Source of the DNA: AC-37 sp035275105
GTDB lineage: Bacteria > Actinomycetota > Thermoleophilia > Solirubrobacterales > Thermoleophilaceae
NCBI GenBank assembly: GCA_035275105.1
Contig: DATENL010000291.1
Span: 1-22,062 of the forward strand
Direction: 5' to 3'
Length of the DNA stretch: 22,062 nt
This document shows positions 1 through 7,001 of this stretch, piece by piece. Numbering within the stretch: the first letter of the stretch is position 1; the number at the start of each line of letters is the position of its first letter. The notes beneath the pieces were generated by a model. It saw nothing but the letters and a program-made list of their open reading frames with translations. It ran no database searches and was not told the origin of the DNA. The position numbers and the translations under genes were made by a program.

Positions 1-295
1 ACGCCACGATCGCCAGGCACTCGGCCTGCGCCTGCGTAAGCGGCGGGGTCCGCGGCCGCGCGCGCAGGCGACGCGCGGCGCGCTCCGCGATCGGGTCGGT
101 GGCGAGCGTGAAGCCGCCGGCAACCTCGCGCAGCACGACGCCGCGGAAGCCCTCCGCGTAGTGCTCTCGCAGGCGCGCTAGCGCCTCGACGATCTCGCCC
201 TCGCCGACCTCGCAGGCGTCGGCCAGGCGCTCCACGGATACCGGCTCGGCGGACAGGAACAGGAGCGCCTCGACGGTGCGGGCCAGGTCGTTCAC
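1..295 (-). CDS. scpB: Segregation and condensation protein ScpB (partial, 3' end beyond window)
   Basis: ScpB is the winged-helix subunit (kleisin-binding) of the SMC-ScpA-ScpB condensin that compacts and segregates the chromosome. Reading leftwards from a GTG at 295 gives 98 codons without a stop. They begin VNDLARTVEALLFLSAEPVS, the usual ScpB opening in which a short helix (EALLFLS-EPVS) starts the first winged-helix domain, and continue with GVVLREVAGGFTLATDP, the typical strand region of that domain. The C-terminal half lies outside the window. The GTG overlaps the scpA stop in a GTGA tetranucleotide (292-295), so the two are probably translationally coupled. The family call rests on sequence pattern plus the scpA neighbour. 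Confidence 0.88.
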   Translation of the reverse strand, partial: MNDLARTVEALLFLSAEPVSVERLADACEVGEGEIVEALARLREHYAEGFRGVVLREVAGGFTLATDPIAERAARRLRARPRTPPLTQAQAECLAIVA

Positions 296-1014
296 GACGG
301 CACCACCGTGATCGGGCCGAACGGCACCTCCTGCTCCCACTTCGCCTCGCCCGCCTTGTAGAGCTCGAGCAGCGCGAACAGCGTCACGGCCTCGGTCAGC
401 CGGTCGGCGCCCTCGACCGCCTCGTCGAACGAGAAGCGGCTGCGGCGCGCGAGCAGGTCGCGCAGGTGGCGCAGCCGCTGCTCGACCGACACCGCAGGCC
501 TGCGCACGTGTCGCAGGTCGAGCGGCGGCGGCACGGTGAGCAGGTCGCCGATCGCCTCGGCGAGCCGGCCCGGGTCGTACGCCGACTCGGCGACCTCGAG
601 CGACACGCGTCGCAGCTCCGGCGGAAGCGGCGCGCTCCGGTAGCGGTAGCCGTGCTCGGCCTCGAGGCGCGCGCGCAGGTGCTCCGCGGCGCCGCGGTAG
701 CGGTGGTACTCGAGCATCCGCGCCAGGAGCTCCTCGGCGGCCTCCATCGGCTCGAGGTCGAGGCCCTCCTCCTCGTCGGCCGGGAGCATCAGGCGCGACT
801 TCAGCTCCAGGAGCGCGGCGATCAGGACCAGGAACTCGGTGGCCGCCTCGAGGTCGAGCTCACCCGCGCGCTCGAGGTGCTCGACGTAGGCGAGCACGAC
901 CTCGGCGAGGTCGACCTCGAGCAGGTCGATCTCCTCCTTCAGCACGAGCGTCAGGAGCAGGTCGAAGGGCCCGTTGAAGACCTCGAGGTCGAGGTCGAGC
1001 GCGGCGATCGGCAT
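292..1014 (-). CDS. scpA: Segregation and condensation protein ScpA (kleisin)
   Basis: ScpA is the kleisin that bridges the SMC heads and recruits ScpB. The chosen ATG at 1014 gives 240 aa starting MPIAALDLDLEVFNGPFDLLL; the FxGPFDLLL motif near the N-terminus is the family hallmark. It is followed by the helical N-domain that contacts the SMC neck (about 15-90, with EFLVLIAALLELKSRLMLP), an acidic linker (about 93-115) and a C-terminal winged helix (about 165-235, with RFSFDEAV and AVTLFALLELYK). The frame stays open upstream to 1125, but those extra 37 residues are Arg/Pro/Ala-rich and unlike the family, so the internal ATG is preferred. It overlaps scpB by 4 bp. There is a 71-bp gap upstream to the possible small membrane peptide. 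Confidence 0.95.
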   Translation of the reverse strand: MPIAALDLDLEVFNGPFDLLLTLVLKEEIDLLEVDLAEVVLAYVEHLERAGELDLEAATEFLVLIAALLELKSRLMLPADEEEGLDLEPMEAAEELLARMLEYHRYRGAAEHLRARLEAEHGYRYRSAPLPPELRRVSLEVAESAYDPGRLAEAIGDLLTVPPPLDLRHVRRPAVSVEQRLRHLRDLLARRSRFSFDEAVEGADRLTEAVTLFALLELYKAGEAKWEQEVPFGPITVVPS

Positions 1015-1085
1015 CGCCGGAGAGCGTAGTGCGCGAGGCGGCGGCAAGGACCGCCGCGGGGCGATGCCGTTATTCGCGGCCCCGG

Positions 1086-1208
1086 TCAGAGGTGCAGGCC
1101 GAAGTCCGTGGCCCACATCGTCCACAGCACGGCTGCGAAGAGGACGATGAGGAGCGGACGAGCCAATGGGCGGTCGAGCGCCTTCACATGTCTTGTGATC
1201 GGCGTCAC
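1086..1208 (-). CDS. Possible 40-aa single-pass membrane peptide, unknown function
   Basis: A short minus-strand frame between trpS and scpA runs from GTG at 1208 to TGA at 1086. The peptide has a basic N-terminus (TPITRHVKALDRPLARP), a hydrophobic helix (LLIVLFAAVLWTMWA) and a short tail ending FGLHL. This positive-inside, one-helix pattern is typical of real small membrane proteins and is unlike the Arg/Pro-rich noise of shadow frames here. An internal GTG at 1187 would give 33 aa. Neither start has a strong Shine-Dalgarno sequence, and the first lies inside the palindrome at 1192-1211. I do not recognise a family. It would be co-transcribed with trpS (31 bp upstream) and scpA (71 bp downstream). 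Confidence 0.4.
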   Translation of the reverse strand: MTPITRHVKALDRPLARPLLIVLFAAVLWTMWATDFGLHL

Positions 1209-1211
1209 AAG
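1192..1211. promoter_or_regulatory. CRP/FNR-type palindrome, putative operator
   Basis: The sequence CTTGTGA-TCGGCG-TCACAAG is a perfect 7-bp inverted repeat with a 6-bp spacer. Its core TGTGA-N6-TCACA (1194-1209) matches the half-sites and spacing known for CRP-family regulators (E. coli CRP, corynebacterial GlxR). It sits in the trpS-scpA gap. It is unlikely to be a terminator for trpS, because on the minus strand no T-tract follows it. Binding is inferred. Confidence 0.4.
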
Positions 1212-1239
1212 CTATTTCTTTAACGGGAGGTCCGGACGG

Positions 1240-2229
1240 TTACTTGCGGGGGCCGAGGCCCATCACGGAATGCACCTCAGCCATGGTGGGCACGGCGATC
1301 TCGCGGGCGCTCTCGGCGCCCTGCCGCAGAGCGGCCTCGATCGTGTCCGGATTCGCGCGCAGCTCGCGATAGCGCTCCCGCACGGGCGCGAGCAGCTCGG
1401 CGACGGCCTCCCCCACGCTCTGCTTGAACGCGCCGTAGCCCTGGCCCTCGAACTCGCGCTCGACCTCCGCCGGGTCGATCCCGCGCGTGACCGCGTAGAT
1501 CTCGATCAGGTTCGAGATGCCGGCCTTGTCCGGCCCGCGGACGACCTCGCTGCCGGAGTCCGTCTGAGCCCGCTTGACCTTCTTGACGATGTCCTCGGGC
1601 TCCTCGTCGATGAACACGAGCCCGGCCTCGTTGCTGCCGGTCGTGGACATCTTCGACTCGGGGCTCTGCAGATCCATGATGCGCGCGCCCGTCTCGGGGA
1701 TGACCGCCTCGGGCTCGACGAACACCTCGCCGTAGGTGGAGTTGAAGCGGCGCGCGATCTCGCGCGACAGCTCCACGTGTTGCCGCTGGTCCTCGCCCAC
1801 CGGGACCTGGTGGGTCTTGTAGAGCAGGATGTCCGCCGCCTGGAGCACCGGATACAGGAACAGGCTCGTCCGCACGAGCTCCCGCTCGCGATCGGACTTC
1901 TCCTTGAACTGGGTCATGCGCTGCAGGTCGCCGTAGGGGGTGACGGAGGCGAGCAGCCAGCACAGCTCCGAGTGCTCCTTCACGTCGGATTGGCGGAACA
2001 GGATGCAGCGGTCCGGGTCGAGCCCGGCCGCCATCAGCATCCCGGCCGTGTCGAGCACGTAATCCGGCAGCGCATCGGCGTCGTAGGCCACGCTCGTGGC
2101 GTGCAGGTCGACGATGCAGTAGATGGCGGGATCGCCCCGCTCCTGCCCGTCGAGGTATCCCCGGATCGCCCCGATGTAGTTGCCGAGGTGCTTGCGCCCG
2201 GTCGGCTGGATGCCGCTGAAGATCCTCAC
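1240..2229 (-). CDS. trpS: Tryptophanyl-tRNA synthetase
   Basis: This cytoplasmic class I aminoacyl-tRNA synthetase charges tRNA-Trp with tryptophan. The 329-aa protein has the usual bacterial TrpRS length. It opens MRIFSGIQPTG, the ATP-binding start, with the HIGH-equivalent HLGN at 14-17. It continues with YCIVDLHATSV (about 37-47), the tryptophan-pocket stretch TAGMLMAAGLDP (61-72) and the family segment VPVGEDQRQHVELSREIA (142-159). The KMSKS-equivalent loop reads KMSTT (193-197): the first three residues are kept but the second lysine is replaced, which is unusual. The ATG at 2229 is 12 bp after the stop of the upstream molybdoenzyme gene, so the two are likely in one transcript. Confidence 0.96.
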   Translation of the reverse strand: MRIFSGIQPTGRKHLGNYIGAIRGYLDGQERGDPAIYCIVDLHATSVAYDADALPDYVLDTAGMLMAAGLDPDRCILFRQSDVKEHSELCWLLASVTPYGDLQRMTQFKEKSDRERELVRTSLFLYPVLQAADILLYKTHQVPVGEDQRQHVELSREIARRFNSTYGEVFVEPEAVIPETGARIMDLQSPESKMSTTGSNEAGLVFIDEEPEDIVKKVKRAQTDSGSEVVRGPDKAGISNLIEIYAVTRGIDPAEVEREFEGQGYGAFKQSVGEAVAELLAPVRERYRELRANPDTIEAALRQGAESAREIAVPTMAEVHSVMGLGPRK

Positions 2230-2241
2230 GGGCGCGCCAGT

Positions 2242-3324
2242 CTACGAATCGGTCCCGACTACGACCTTGACCCGCTCTGCCGCGTTGTTGGCGTAGCCCT
2301 TGAGGTTCCAGGGCGGCTCGAGCGGCTGAGTGTTGCCGGCGGCGTCCGTGGCGCGGCTGCGCAGGAGGTGCTCGCCGGCGGGTGCGTCCCAGTCGAAGCG
2401 CCAGCCGCGCCAGGCATGCGGGCCGAGCGGCGGGTCGAGCTCCGCGGCGGCGAAAGTCTCGCCTCCGTCGGTCGACACCTCGACACGGTCGATGTCCGCA
2501 TGGCCCGACCACGCGCGGCCGGTCAACGTCACAGGGCCGGGCTCCAGGTGGCGCTCGCGGGTCATGAAGTCGGGCACCCCGGGCGGAACCATCAGCGAGC
2601 GCGGCTGCATCCGCGTGACCGGCTCCCCGGGCACGCCGTCCGGGCTGTACATCCGGTATCCGACCGCGTTCTGGAAGCCGGTGAACGGCTCCTCGACCAC
2701 GGTGATCCGCGTGAGCCACTTCACGTTGGTCATGCCGTACCAGCCGGGCACCACGAGCCGGAGCGGGAAGCCGTGCTGGGGCGGCACCGGCCCGCCGTTC
2801 ATCTCGTACGCGAGCAGCCCGAGCTCCGCCTCCGCGATCGGCAGCGAGCGCTCGTACCACTGGGGCACGCCGCCCTCGACTCCGCGATCCAGCCCGGTGA
2901 AGACAACCTCGATGGCGCCGGCGCTCGGACCGGCCTCGTCCAGCAGCGGGCCCAGCGCGGCCCCCGCCCACTCCGCCGTGCCCACCGCCTCGGTGAGCCA
3001 CGGCTGGCTCAGCGGCCGCGGCTCGAGCAGCGCCCGGCCGTTCCCCGCGCACTCGAACGTGATCGGCTCGGCCACCCGATCGCGGGCGCGCAGGTCGTCG
3101 AGCGACAGCGACATCGTCCGCTCGACCGCGCCGCCGACCTCGAGCCGGAAGGAGGCGGGGTCGACGTCCGGGATGTCGTAGTGGATGAGGAGGTAGTGAA
3201 GGCCGGCGGGCGTGATCGGGTGCCGCAGCGCCTCGAGCGGCAGCGCGTGGTTGCGGGCGGCGAGCCGGAGCTCCTCCTCCGTGATTCCCTGACCGGCGAC
3301 CGTGCCGGCCGGCGCTGCTTCCAT
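2242..3324 (-). CDS. Molybdopterin-dependent oxidoreductase, sulfite oxidase family
   Basis: A 360-aa protein with the two-part layout of the sulfite oxidase / eukaryotic-type nitrate reductase family. The Moco-binding domain spans about 20-215. It includes ITFECAGNGR, in which Cys92 is the expected molybdenum thiolate ligand, HGFPLRLVVPGWYGM (184-198) and VKWLTRI (201-207). An Ig-like dimerisation domain follows (about 235-355), with VTLTGRAWSG and VEVSTDGGETF. No cytochrome b5 or haem c domain and no Tat or Sec signal can be seen at the chosen ATG, so the protein is predicted cytoplasmic unless the start is wrong. The natural substrate (sulfite, a sulfoxide or other) cannot be told from sequence. 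It lies 10 bp after a small membrane protein gene and 12 bp before trpS. Confidence 0.87.
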   Translation of the reverse strand: MEAAPAGTVAGQGITEEELRLAARNHALPLEALRHPITPAGLHYLLIHYDIPDVDPASFRLEVGGAVERTMSLSLDDLRARDRVAEPITFECAGNGRALLEPRPLSQPWLTEAVGTAEWAGAALGPLLDEAGPSAGAIEVVFTGLDRGVEGGVPQWYERSLPIAEAELGLLAYEMNGGPVPPQHGFPLRLVVPGWYGMTNVKWLTRITVVEEPFTGFQNAVGYRMYSPDGVPGEPVTRMQPRSLMVPPGVPDFMTRERHLEPGPVTLTGRAWSGHADIDRVEVSTDGGETFAAAELDPPLGPHAWRGWRFDWDAPAGEHLLRSRATDAAGNTQPLEPPWNLKGYANNAAERVKVVVGTDS

Positions 3325-3334
3325 GCGCGCGACT

Positions 3335-3700
3335 CTAACCCTGGAAGGCGCCGCCGTCGAAGTCCGTGAGCCCCAGGAGCACCGACACCAGCCCGATCAG
3401 CACGACGGCGAGCGCCACCCAGAACGAGGTGCGCGCGCCGGACACCCACGAGTAGCCCATCGCGATCAGGCCGACGACGAGCCCGAGCGGAAACCAGATG
3501 AGCATCGAGATCGCGGCGGCGATGACGAGCACGACGGACGCCTGACGGTCGCGCCGCCGGGAGAGATCGCGCTCGCCGAGCGCGGGGACCTCCTCGGCGA
3601 GCGGCTCGCGTGGTGGCGATGGATCGCCCGGTGTGGTCACCGGATCGCGCGGGACGACCGGGTCGCCGGGCGAGCTGACCGGATCGCGCTGCTCCGCCAC
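3335..3700 (-). CDS. Small membrane protein with Pro-rich N-terminal repeats, unknown
   Basis: A 121-aa protein. Residues 1-35 are hydrophilic and carry a degenerate repeat of DPV-x-x-PGDP (DPVSSPGDPVVPRDPVTTPG). A charged segment, ERDLSRRRDRQ, precedes two or three hydrophobic helices: about 53-85, long enough for one or two passes, and about 93-110 (WVALAVVLIGLVSVLLGL). The positive charges before the first helix suggest a cytoplasmic N-terminus. The GTG start at 3700 follows the gcvPB TAG directly with no gap, so translation is probably coupled. I do not recognise a family. It lies between the glycine cleavage genes and the molybdoenzyme gene, which might suggest a membrane partner, but nothing in the sequence proves that. 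Confidence 0.72.
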   Translation of the reverse strand: MAEQRDPVSSPGDPVVPRDPVTTPGDPSPPREPLAEEVPALGERDLSRRRDRQASVVLVIAAAISMLIWFPLGLVVGLIAMGYSWVSGARTSFWVALAVVLIGLVSVLLGLTDFDGGAFQG

Positions 3701-5233
3701 CTACATCGCGCCCGACCCGGAGGCGGGCGCCTTCTTCGCTCGGTCGGGATCGCCCGGGTTCTCGTCGACGGGCCGCCAGCGCACGACCGGCCGCTTCGCG
3801 GCGCCGGCCTCGTCGAGGCGGCGCACCGGGGTCGTGTGCGGCGCGCTCCTCGCGACCTCCGGATCCTCCTTGGCCTCCTCCAGGATCAAGCGGATCACCT
3901 CGGCGAAGTGGTCGAGCCTCTCCTTCACCTCGGTCTCCGTCGGCTCGATCATCAGCGCCTCGTCCACGAGCAGCGGGAAGTACACGGTCGGCGGGTGCAC
4001 ATCGTGGTCGAGCATCCGCTTGGCGATGTCGAGCGTCCTGATGCCGAGCTGGTCCTTCGCCCCGCTTCCGGACACGACGAACTCGTGCATGCACGTGCGG
4101 TCGAAGGCGATCGGCAGGTACTCGGCGATCCCCGGTTCGGCCAGCAATGCCTTCAGGTAGTTGGCATTCAGAACCGCGACCTCGGAGACGTCCTTTAACC
4201 CATCCCGGCCAAGTGAGCAGATGTAGGCGTAGGACCGAACGAATACCCCGAAGTTCCCCTGAAAGCCCCGCATCTTTCCGATGGACTTGGGGCGGTCGTG
4301 ATCGAGGTGGAAGAGGTCTTCGTTACGTGTGATTTGGGGGACTGGGAGAAACGGTTCAATGCGGTCCGAGCACGCGATCGGCCCGGCGCCCGGCCCGCCC
4401 CCGCCGTGCGGCTGCGTGAACGTCTTGTGCAGGTTGAAGTGGACGATGTCGAAGCCCATGTCGCCGGGCCTCGCGATCCCCATCACCGCGTTCAGGTTCG
4501 CGCCGTCGTAGTAGAGGGTGGCGCCGGCGTCGTGCACGATCCGCGCGATCTCCTCGATGTTCCGGTCGAACAGCCCCAGCGTGTTCGGGTTCGTGAGCAT
4601 CAGGCAGGCAACGTCGTCGCCGGCCTTCTCGCGCAGGTCGTCGAGGTCCACGCCGCCGTCGTCGGCGGTTCCGACCTTGACGACCTCGTAGCCCGCCATC
4701 GTCACCGTCGCCGGGTTGGTGCCGTGCGCGGTGTCGGGCGTGAGCACCTTCGTGCGCTGCTCGCCGCGGTCCTCGTGGTAGGCGCGCGTGAGCAGGAGCC
4801 CGGCCAGTTCGCCGTGCGACCCGGCGCTCGGCTGGAGCGACACGTGCGGCAGACCCGCGATCTCGCCGAGCGCCACCTGCAGGTTCCACATCAGCTCGAG
4901 CGCGCCCTGCGCGTACTCGGGATCCTGGAGCGGATGCAGCCGCGCGTGGCCCGGCAGCGCCGCCACCCGCTCGTGCAGCTTCGGGTTGTGCTTCATCGTG
5001 CACGACCCCAGCGGGTAGAAGCCCTCGTCCAGGTGGAAGTTCTTGGACGAGAGCGTCGTGTAGTGGCGCGCCAGCTCGGGCTCGGTGATCTCGGGCAGCT
5101 CGGCCGGCCGCTCGCGGATCTGGTCGGCGGGCAGCAGCTCGTCGATCGGCACCTCGGGAACATCGGTCTCCGGCGCAACGAACGCCCGTCGTCCGGCACG
5201 GGAACGTTCGAAAACAGTGACGGTGTCGCTCAT
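3701..5233 (-). CDS. gcvPB: Glycine dehydrogenase (decarboxylating) subunit 2, P-protein beta subunit
   Basis: This is the C-terminal half of the split P-protein. With GcvPA it forms the PLP enzyme that decarboxylates glycine and passes the aminomethyl group to lipoylated GcvH. The 510-aa protein has YPLGSCTMKHNPK (73-85), SAGSHGELAGLL (136-147) and DTAHGTNPA (167-175). The PLP lysine is Lys270, in HFNLHKTFTQPHGGGGPG. The C-terminus carries the active-site cap region (PPTVYFPLLVDEALMIEPTE). It is a little longer than typical because of an N-terminal leader of about 20 residues and a charged tail. Its ATG overlaps the gcvPA stop as ATGA (5230-5233). Confidence 0.96.
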   Translation of the reverse strand: MSDTVTVFERSRAGRRAFVAPETDVPEVPIDELLPADQIRERPAELPEITEPELARHYTTLSSKNFHLDEGFYPLGSCTMKHNPKLHERVAALPGHARLHPLQDPEYAQGALELMWNLQVALGEIAGLPHVSLQPSAGSHGELAGLLLTRAYHEDRGEQRTKVLTPDTAHGTNPATVTMAGYEVVKVGTADDGGVDLDDLREKAGDDVACLMLTNPNTLGLFDRNIEEIARIVHDAGATLYYDGANLNAVMGIARPGDMGFDIVHFNLHKTFTQPHGGGGPGAGPIACSDRIEPFLPVPQITRNEDLFHLDHDRPKSIGKMRGFQGNFGVFVRSYAYICSLGRDGLKDVSEVAVLNANYLKALLAEPGIAEYLPIAFDRTCMHEFVVSGSGAKDQLGIRTLDIAKRMLDHDVHPPTVYFPLLVDEALMIEPTETEVKERLDHFAEVIRLILEEAKEDPEVARSAPHTTPVRRLDEAGAAKRPVVRWRPVDENPGDPDRAKKAPASGSGAM

Positions 5234-6603
5234 ACGCCGACTCCGGTCGCCGCGGAGGAGGCTTCCGCGGGGGCAGCCTCTCCGCCGAGCACGGCGGCAA
5301 GCCGGTCGATGTGCTCCTTCGTGCGCCGTTCCGTGACGGCGACGAGAAGTCCGTCGGAAAACTCGGGAAAGTCGCGCCGCAGCGGATAGCCCGGGTTGAT
5401 GCCGGCCTCGCGCGCGCGGGCGATGGCCGCGTCGATGTCGGGCACGCGCACCGCGAACTCCCGCACCACCGCGCCCGGGTTGATCGGCTCGAGGCCGAGC
5501 GCCTCACGCGCGTAGTGCGTGCGCCGCAGGAGCAGCTCGCCGAGCTCCACGAAGCCGCGCTTGCCGAGCCAGCTCAGGTAGACGACGCCCGCCAGCGCGT
5601 TCAGCGCCTGCGCGGTGCAGATGTTGTGCGTGGCCTTCTCGCGCCGGATGTGCTGCTCGCGCGTCTGGAGCGTGAGCACGAAGCCGCGCTTGCCGTCGGC
5701 GTCCACCGTCTCCCCGGCGATCCGGCCCGGCATCTTGCGGATGAACCGCTCCTGGGCGGCGAAGAACCCGAACGACGGACCGCCGAAGTCGAGCCGGTTG
5801 CCGAGCGGCTGCCCCTCGCCGACGGCGATGTCGACGCCGTAGTCGCCGGGCGGCCTGAGCACGCCCAGCGTCATCGGGTCGACGGCGCAGACCACGAGCG
5901 CGCCCGTGCGCTTGCCGGCCTCGACCAGCGGGCCGAGGTCCTCGACGGTGCCGAGGAAGTTGGGCTGCTGGACGAAGACTGCGCCGGTGTCGTCGTCGAC
6001 GGCCGCCGCGAGCGCCTCCAGGTCCGTTGCGCCGCGCTCGTCGAGCGGCGTCTCGGTGAGGGTCGACCCGAAGCCGCGGCCGTAGGTGGCGAGCGCCTCG
6101 CGCGAGTGCGGGTGCACGCCGCGGCTCGCCACGAAGCGCGAGCGCCGGTTCTCGAGCCTGGCCAGGTAGCCGGCGGAGGCGACCGACGACGGGCCCTCGT
6201 AGAGCGAGGCGTTGGCCACGGGCAGCCCGGTGAGCTCGGAGATCGCGGTCTGGAACTCGAACATCGCCTGGAGGCCGCCCTGGGAGATCTCGGGCTGGTA
6301 GGGCGTGTACGGCGTCAGGAACTCGGAGCGCTGGACGATCGAGTCGATCAGCGCCGGCACGTAGTGGTCGTACATGCCCGCGCCGAGGAAGCTCACCTCG
6401 TCCTCGCAGTGGCGGTTGCGCGCCGCCAGCCCCGCCAGGTGGTCGTACACGTCCTGCTCCGCCATTCCCGCCGGCAGGTCGAGCGGGCGGTCGAGCCGAA
6501 GCGACTCGGGCACGTCGGCGAACAGGTCCTCGATCGACGCGGCGCCGATCGCCGCGAGCATCTCGCGCCGGTCGCGGTCGGTGGCGGAGGTGTAGCGGGT
6601 CAC
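5230..6603 (-). CDS. gcvPA: Glycine dehydrogenase (decarboxylating) subunit 1, P-protein alpha subunit
   Basis: N-terminal half of the split P-protein; it pairs with GcvPB, which carries the PLP lysine. Starting from GTG at 6603 the protein is 457 aa (family about 440-460) and begins VTRYTSATDRDRREMLAAIG, the usual opening. Family stretches visible include FLGAGMYDHYVPA, TPYTPYQPEISQGGLQ, ANASLYEGPSS and GRIAGETVDADGKRGFVLTLQ, then REQHIRREKATHNICTAQAL. The frame is open upstream to 6909, but the extra residues are Arg-rich antisense-type noise inside gcvH. The GTG overlaps the gcvH stop as GTGA (6600-6603). Confidence 0.95.
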   Translation of the reverse strand: MTRYTSATDRDRREMLAAIGAASIEDLFADVPESLRLDRPLDLPAGMAEQDVYDHLAGLAARNRHCEDEVSFLGAGMYDHYVPALIDSIVQRSEFLTPYTPYQPEISQGGLQAMFEFQTAISELTGLPVANASLYEGPSSVASAGYLARLENRRSRFVASRGVHPHSREALATYGRGFGSTLTETPLDERGATDLEALAAAVDDDTGAVFVQQPNFLGTVEDLGPLVEAGKRTGALVVCAVDPMTLGVLRPPGDYGVDIAVGEGQPLGNRLDFGGPSFGFFAAQERFIRKMPGRIAGETVDADGKRGFVLTLQTREQHIRREKATHNICTAQALNALAGVVYLSWLGKRGFVELGELLLRRTHYAREALGLEPINPGAVVREFAVRVPDIDAAIARAREAGINPGYPLRRDFPEFSDGLLVAVTERRTKEHIDRLAAVLGGEAAPAEASSAATGVGV

Positions 6604-7001
6604 TCCGAGGATTCCGCGGCCAGTCGCGACCGGTAGGCGTCCACGTCGAGCAGGGCGTCGAGCTCGCTCTGGTCGCTCAGACGCACGCGCACAAGCCAGC
6701 CGTCGCCGTAGGGGTCGTCGTTCACGCGCTCGGGCGAGTCCTTGAGGCCGTCGTTCACGGCCACGATCTCGCCGGACAGGGGCGCGACGACGTCCGACAC
6801 GGCCTTGACCGACTCGACCTCGGCGTAGGGCTCGTTCGCGCTCGTCGACGCGCCGACCTCGGGCGGGTCGAAGAAGACGACCTCGCCGAGCTGGTCCTGC
6901 GCGAACCACGTGATGCCGAAAGTCGCCTCGTCGCCGTCCACCTTCGCCCAGTCGTGCTCCGGGTGGTACCTGAGGTCGTCGGGGTAGCTCTCGCCTGGCA
7001 C
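6600..7001 (-). CDS. gcvH: Glycine cleavage system H protein
   Basis: The lipoyl carrier that shuttles the aminomethyl group between the P, T and L proteins. It is 133 aa from the GTG at 7001. It has YHPEHDWAKVDGDEATFGIT (12-31), QLGEVVFFDPPEVG (37-50) and the lipoylation site EVESVKAVSD with Lys66, followed by PLSGEIVAVNDGL and DPYGDGWLVRV. The start is supported by a GAAAGGAAG Shine-Dalgarno-like run at about 7008-7016, and by overlap with the gcvT stop (TAGTG, one shared base). The frame extends further upstream within gcvT, but that part is shadow coding. Confidence 0.96.
   Translation of the reverse strand: MPGESYPDDLRYHPEHDWAKVDGDEATFGITWFAQDQLGEVVFFDPPEVGASTSANEPYAEVESVKAVSDVVAPLSGEIVAVNDGLKDSPERVNDDPYGDGWLVRVRLSDQSELDALLDVDAYRSRLAAESSE

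Noticed and set aside
1192..1220. Rho-independent terminator (stem plus T-rich CTATTTCTTT on the plus strand)
   Set aside because: No plus-strand gene lies upstream. For trpS, read on the minus strand, no T-tract follows the stem.
1108..3369. A 753-codon plus-strand open frame across trpS and the molybdoenzyme gene
   Set aside because: It is antisense to two well-recognised genes, and its product is an Arg/His/Leu/Ala-rich string with no family motifs, as expected from third-position GC bias.
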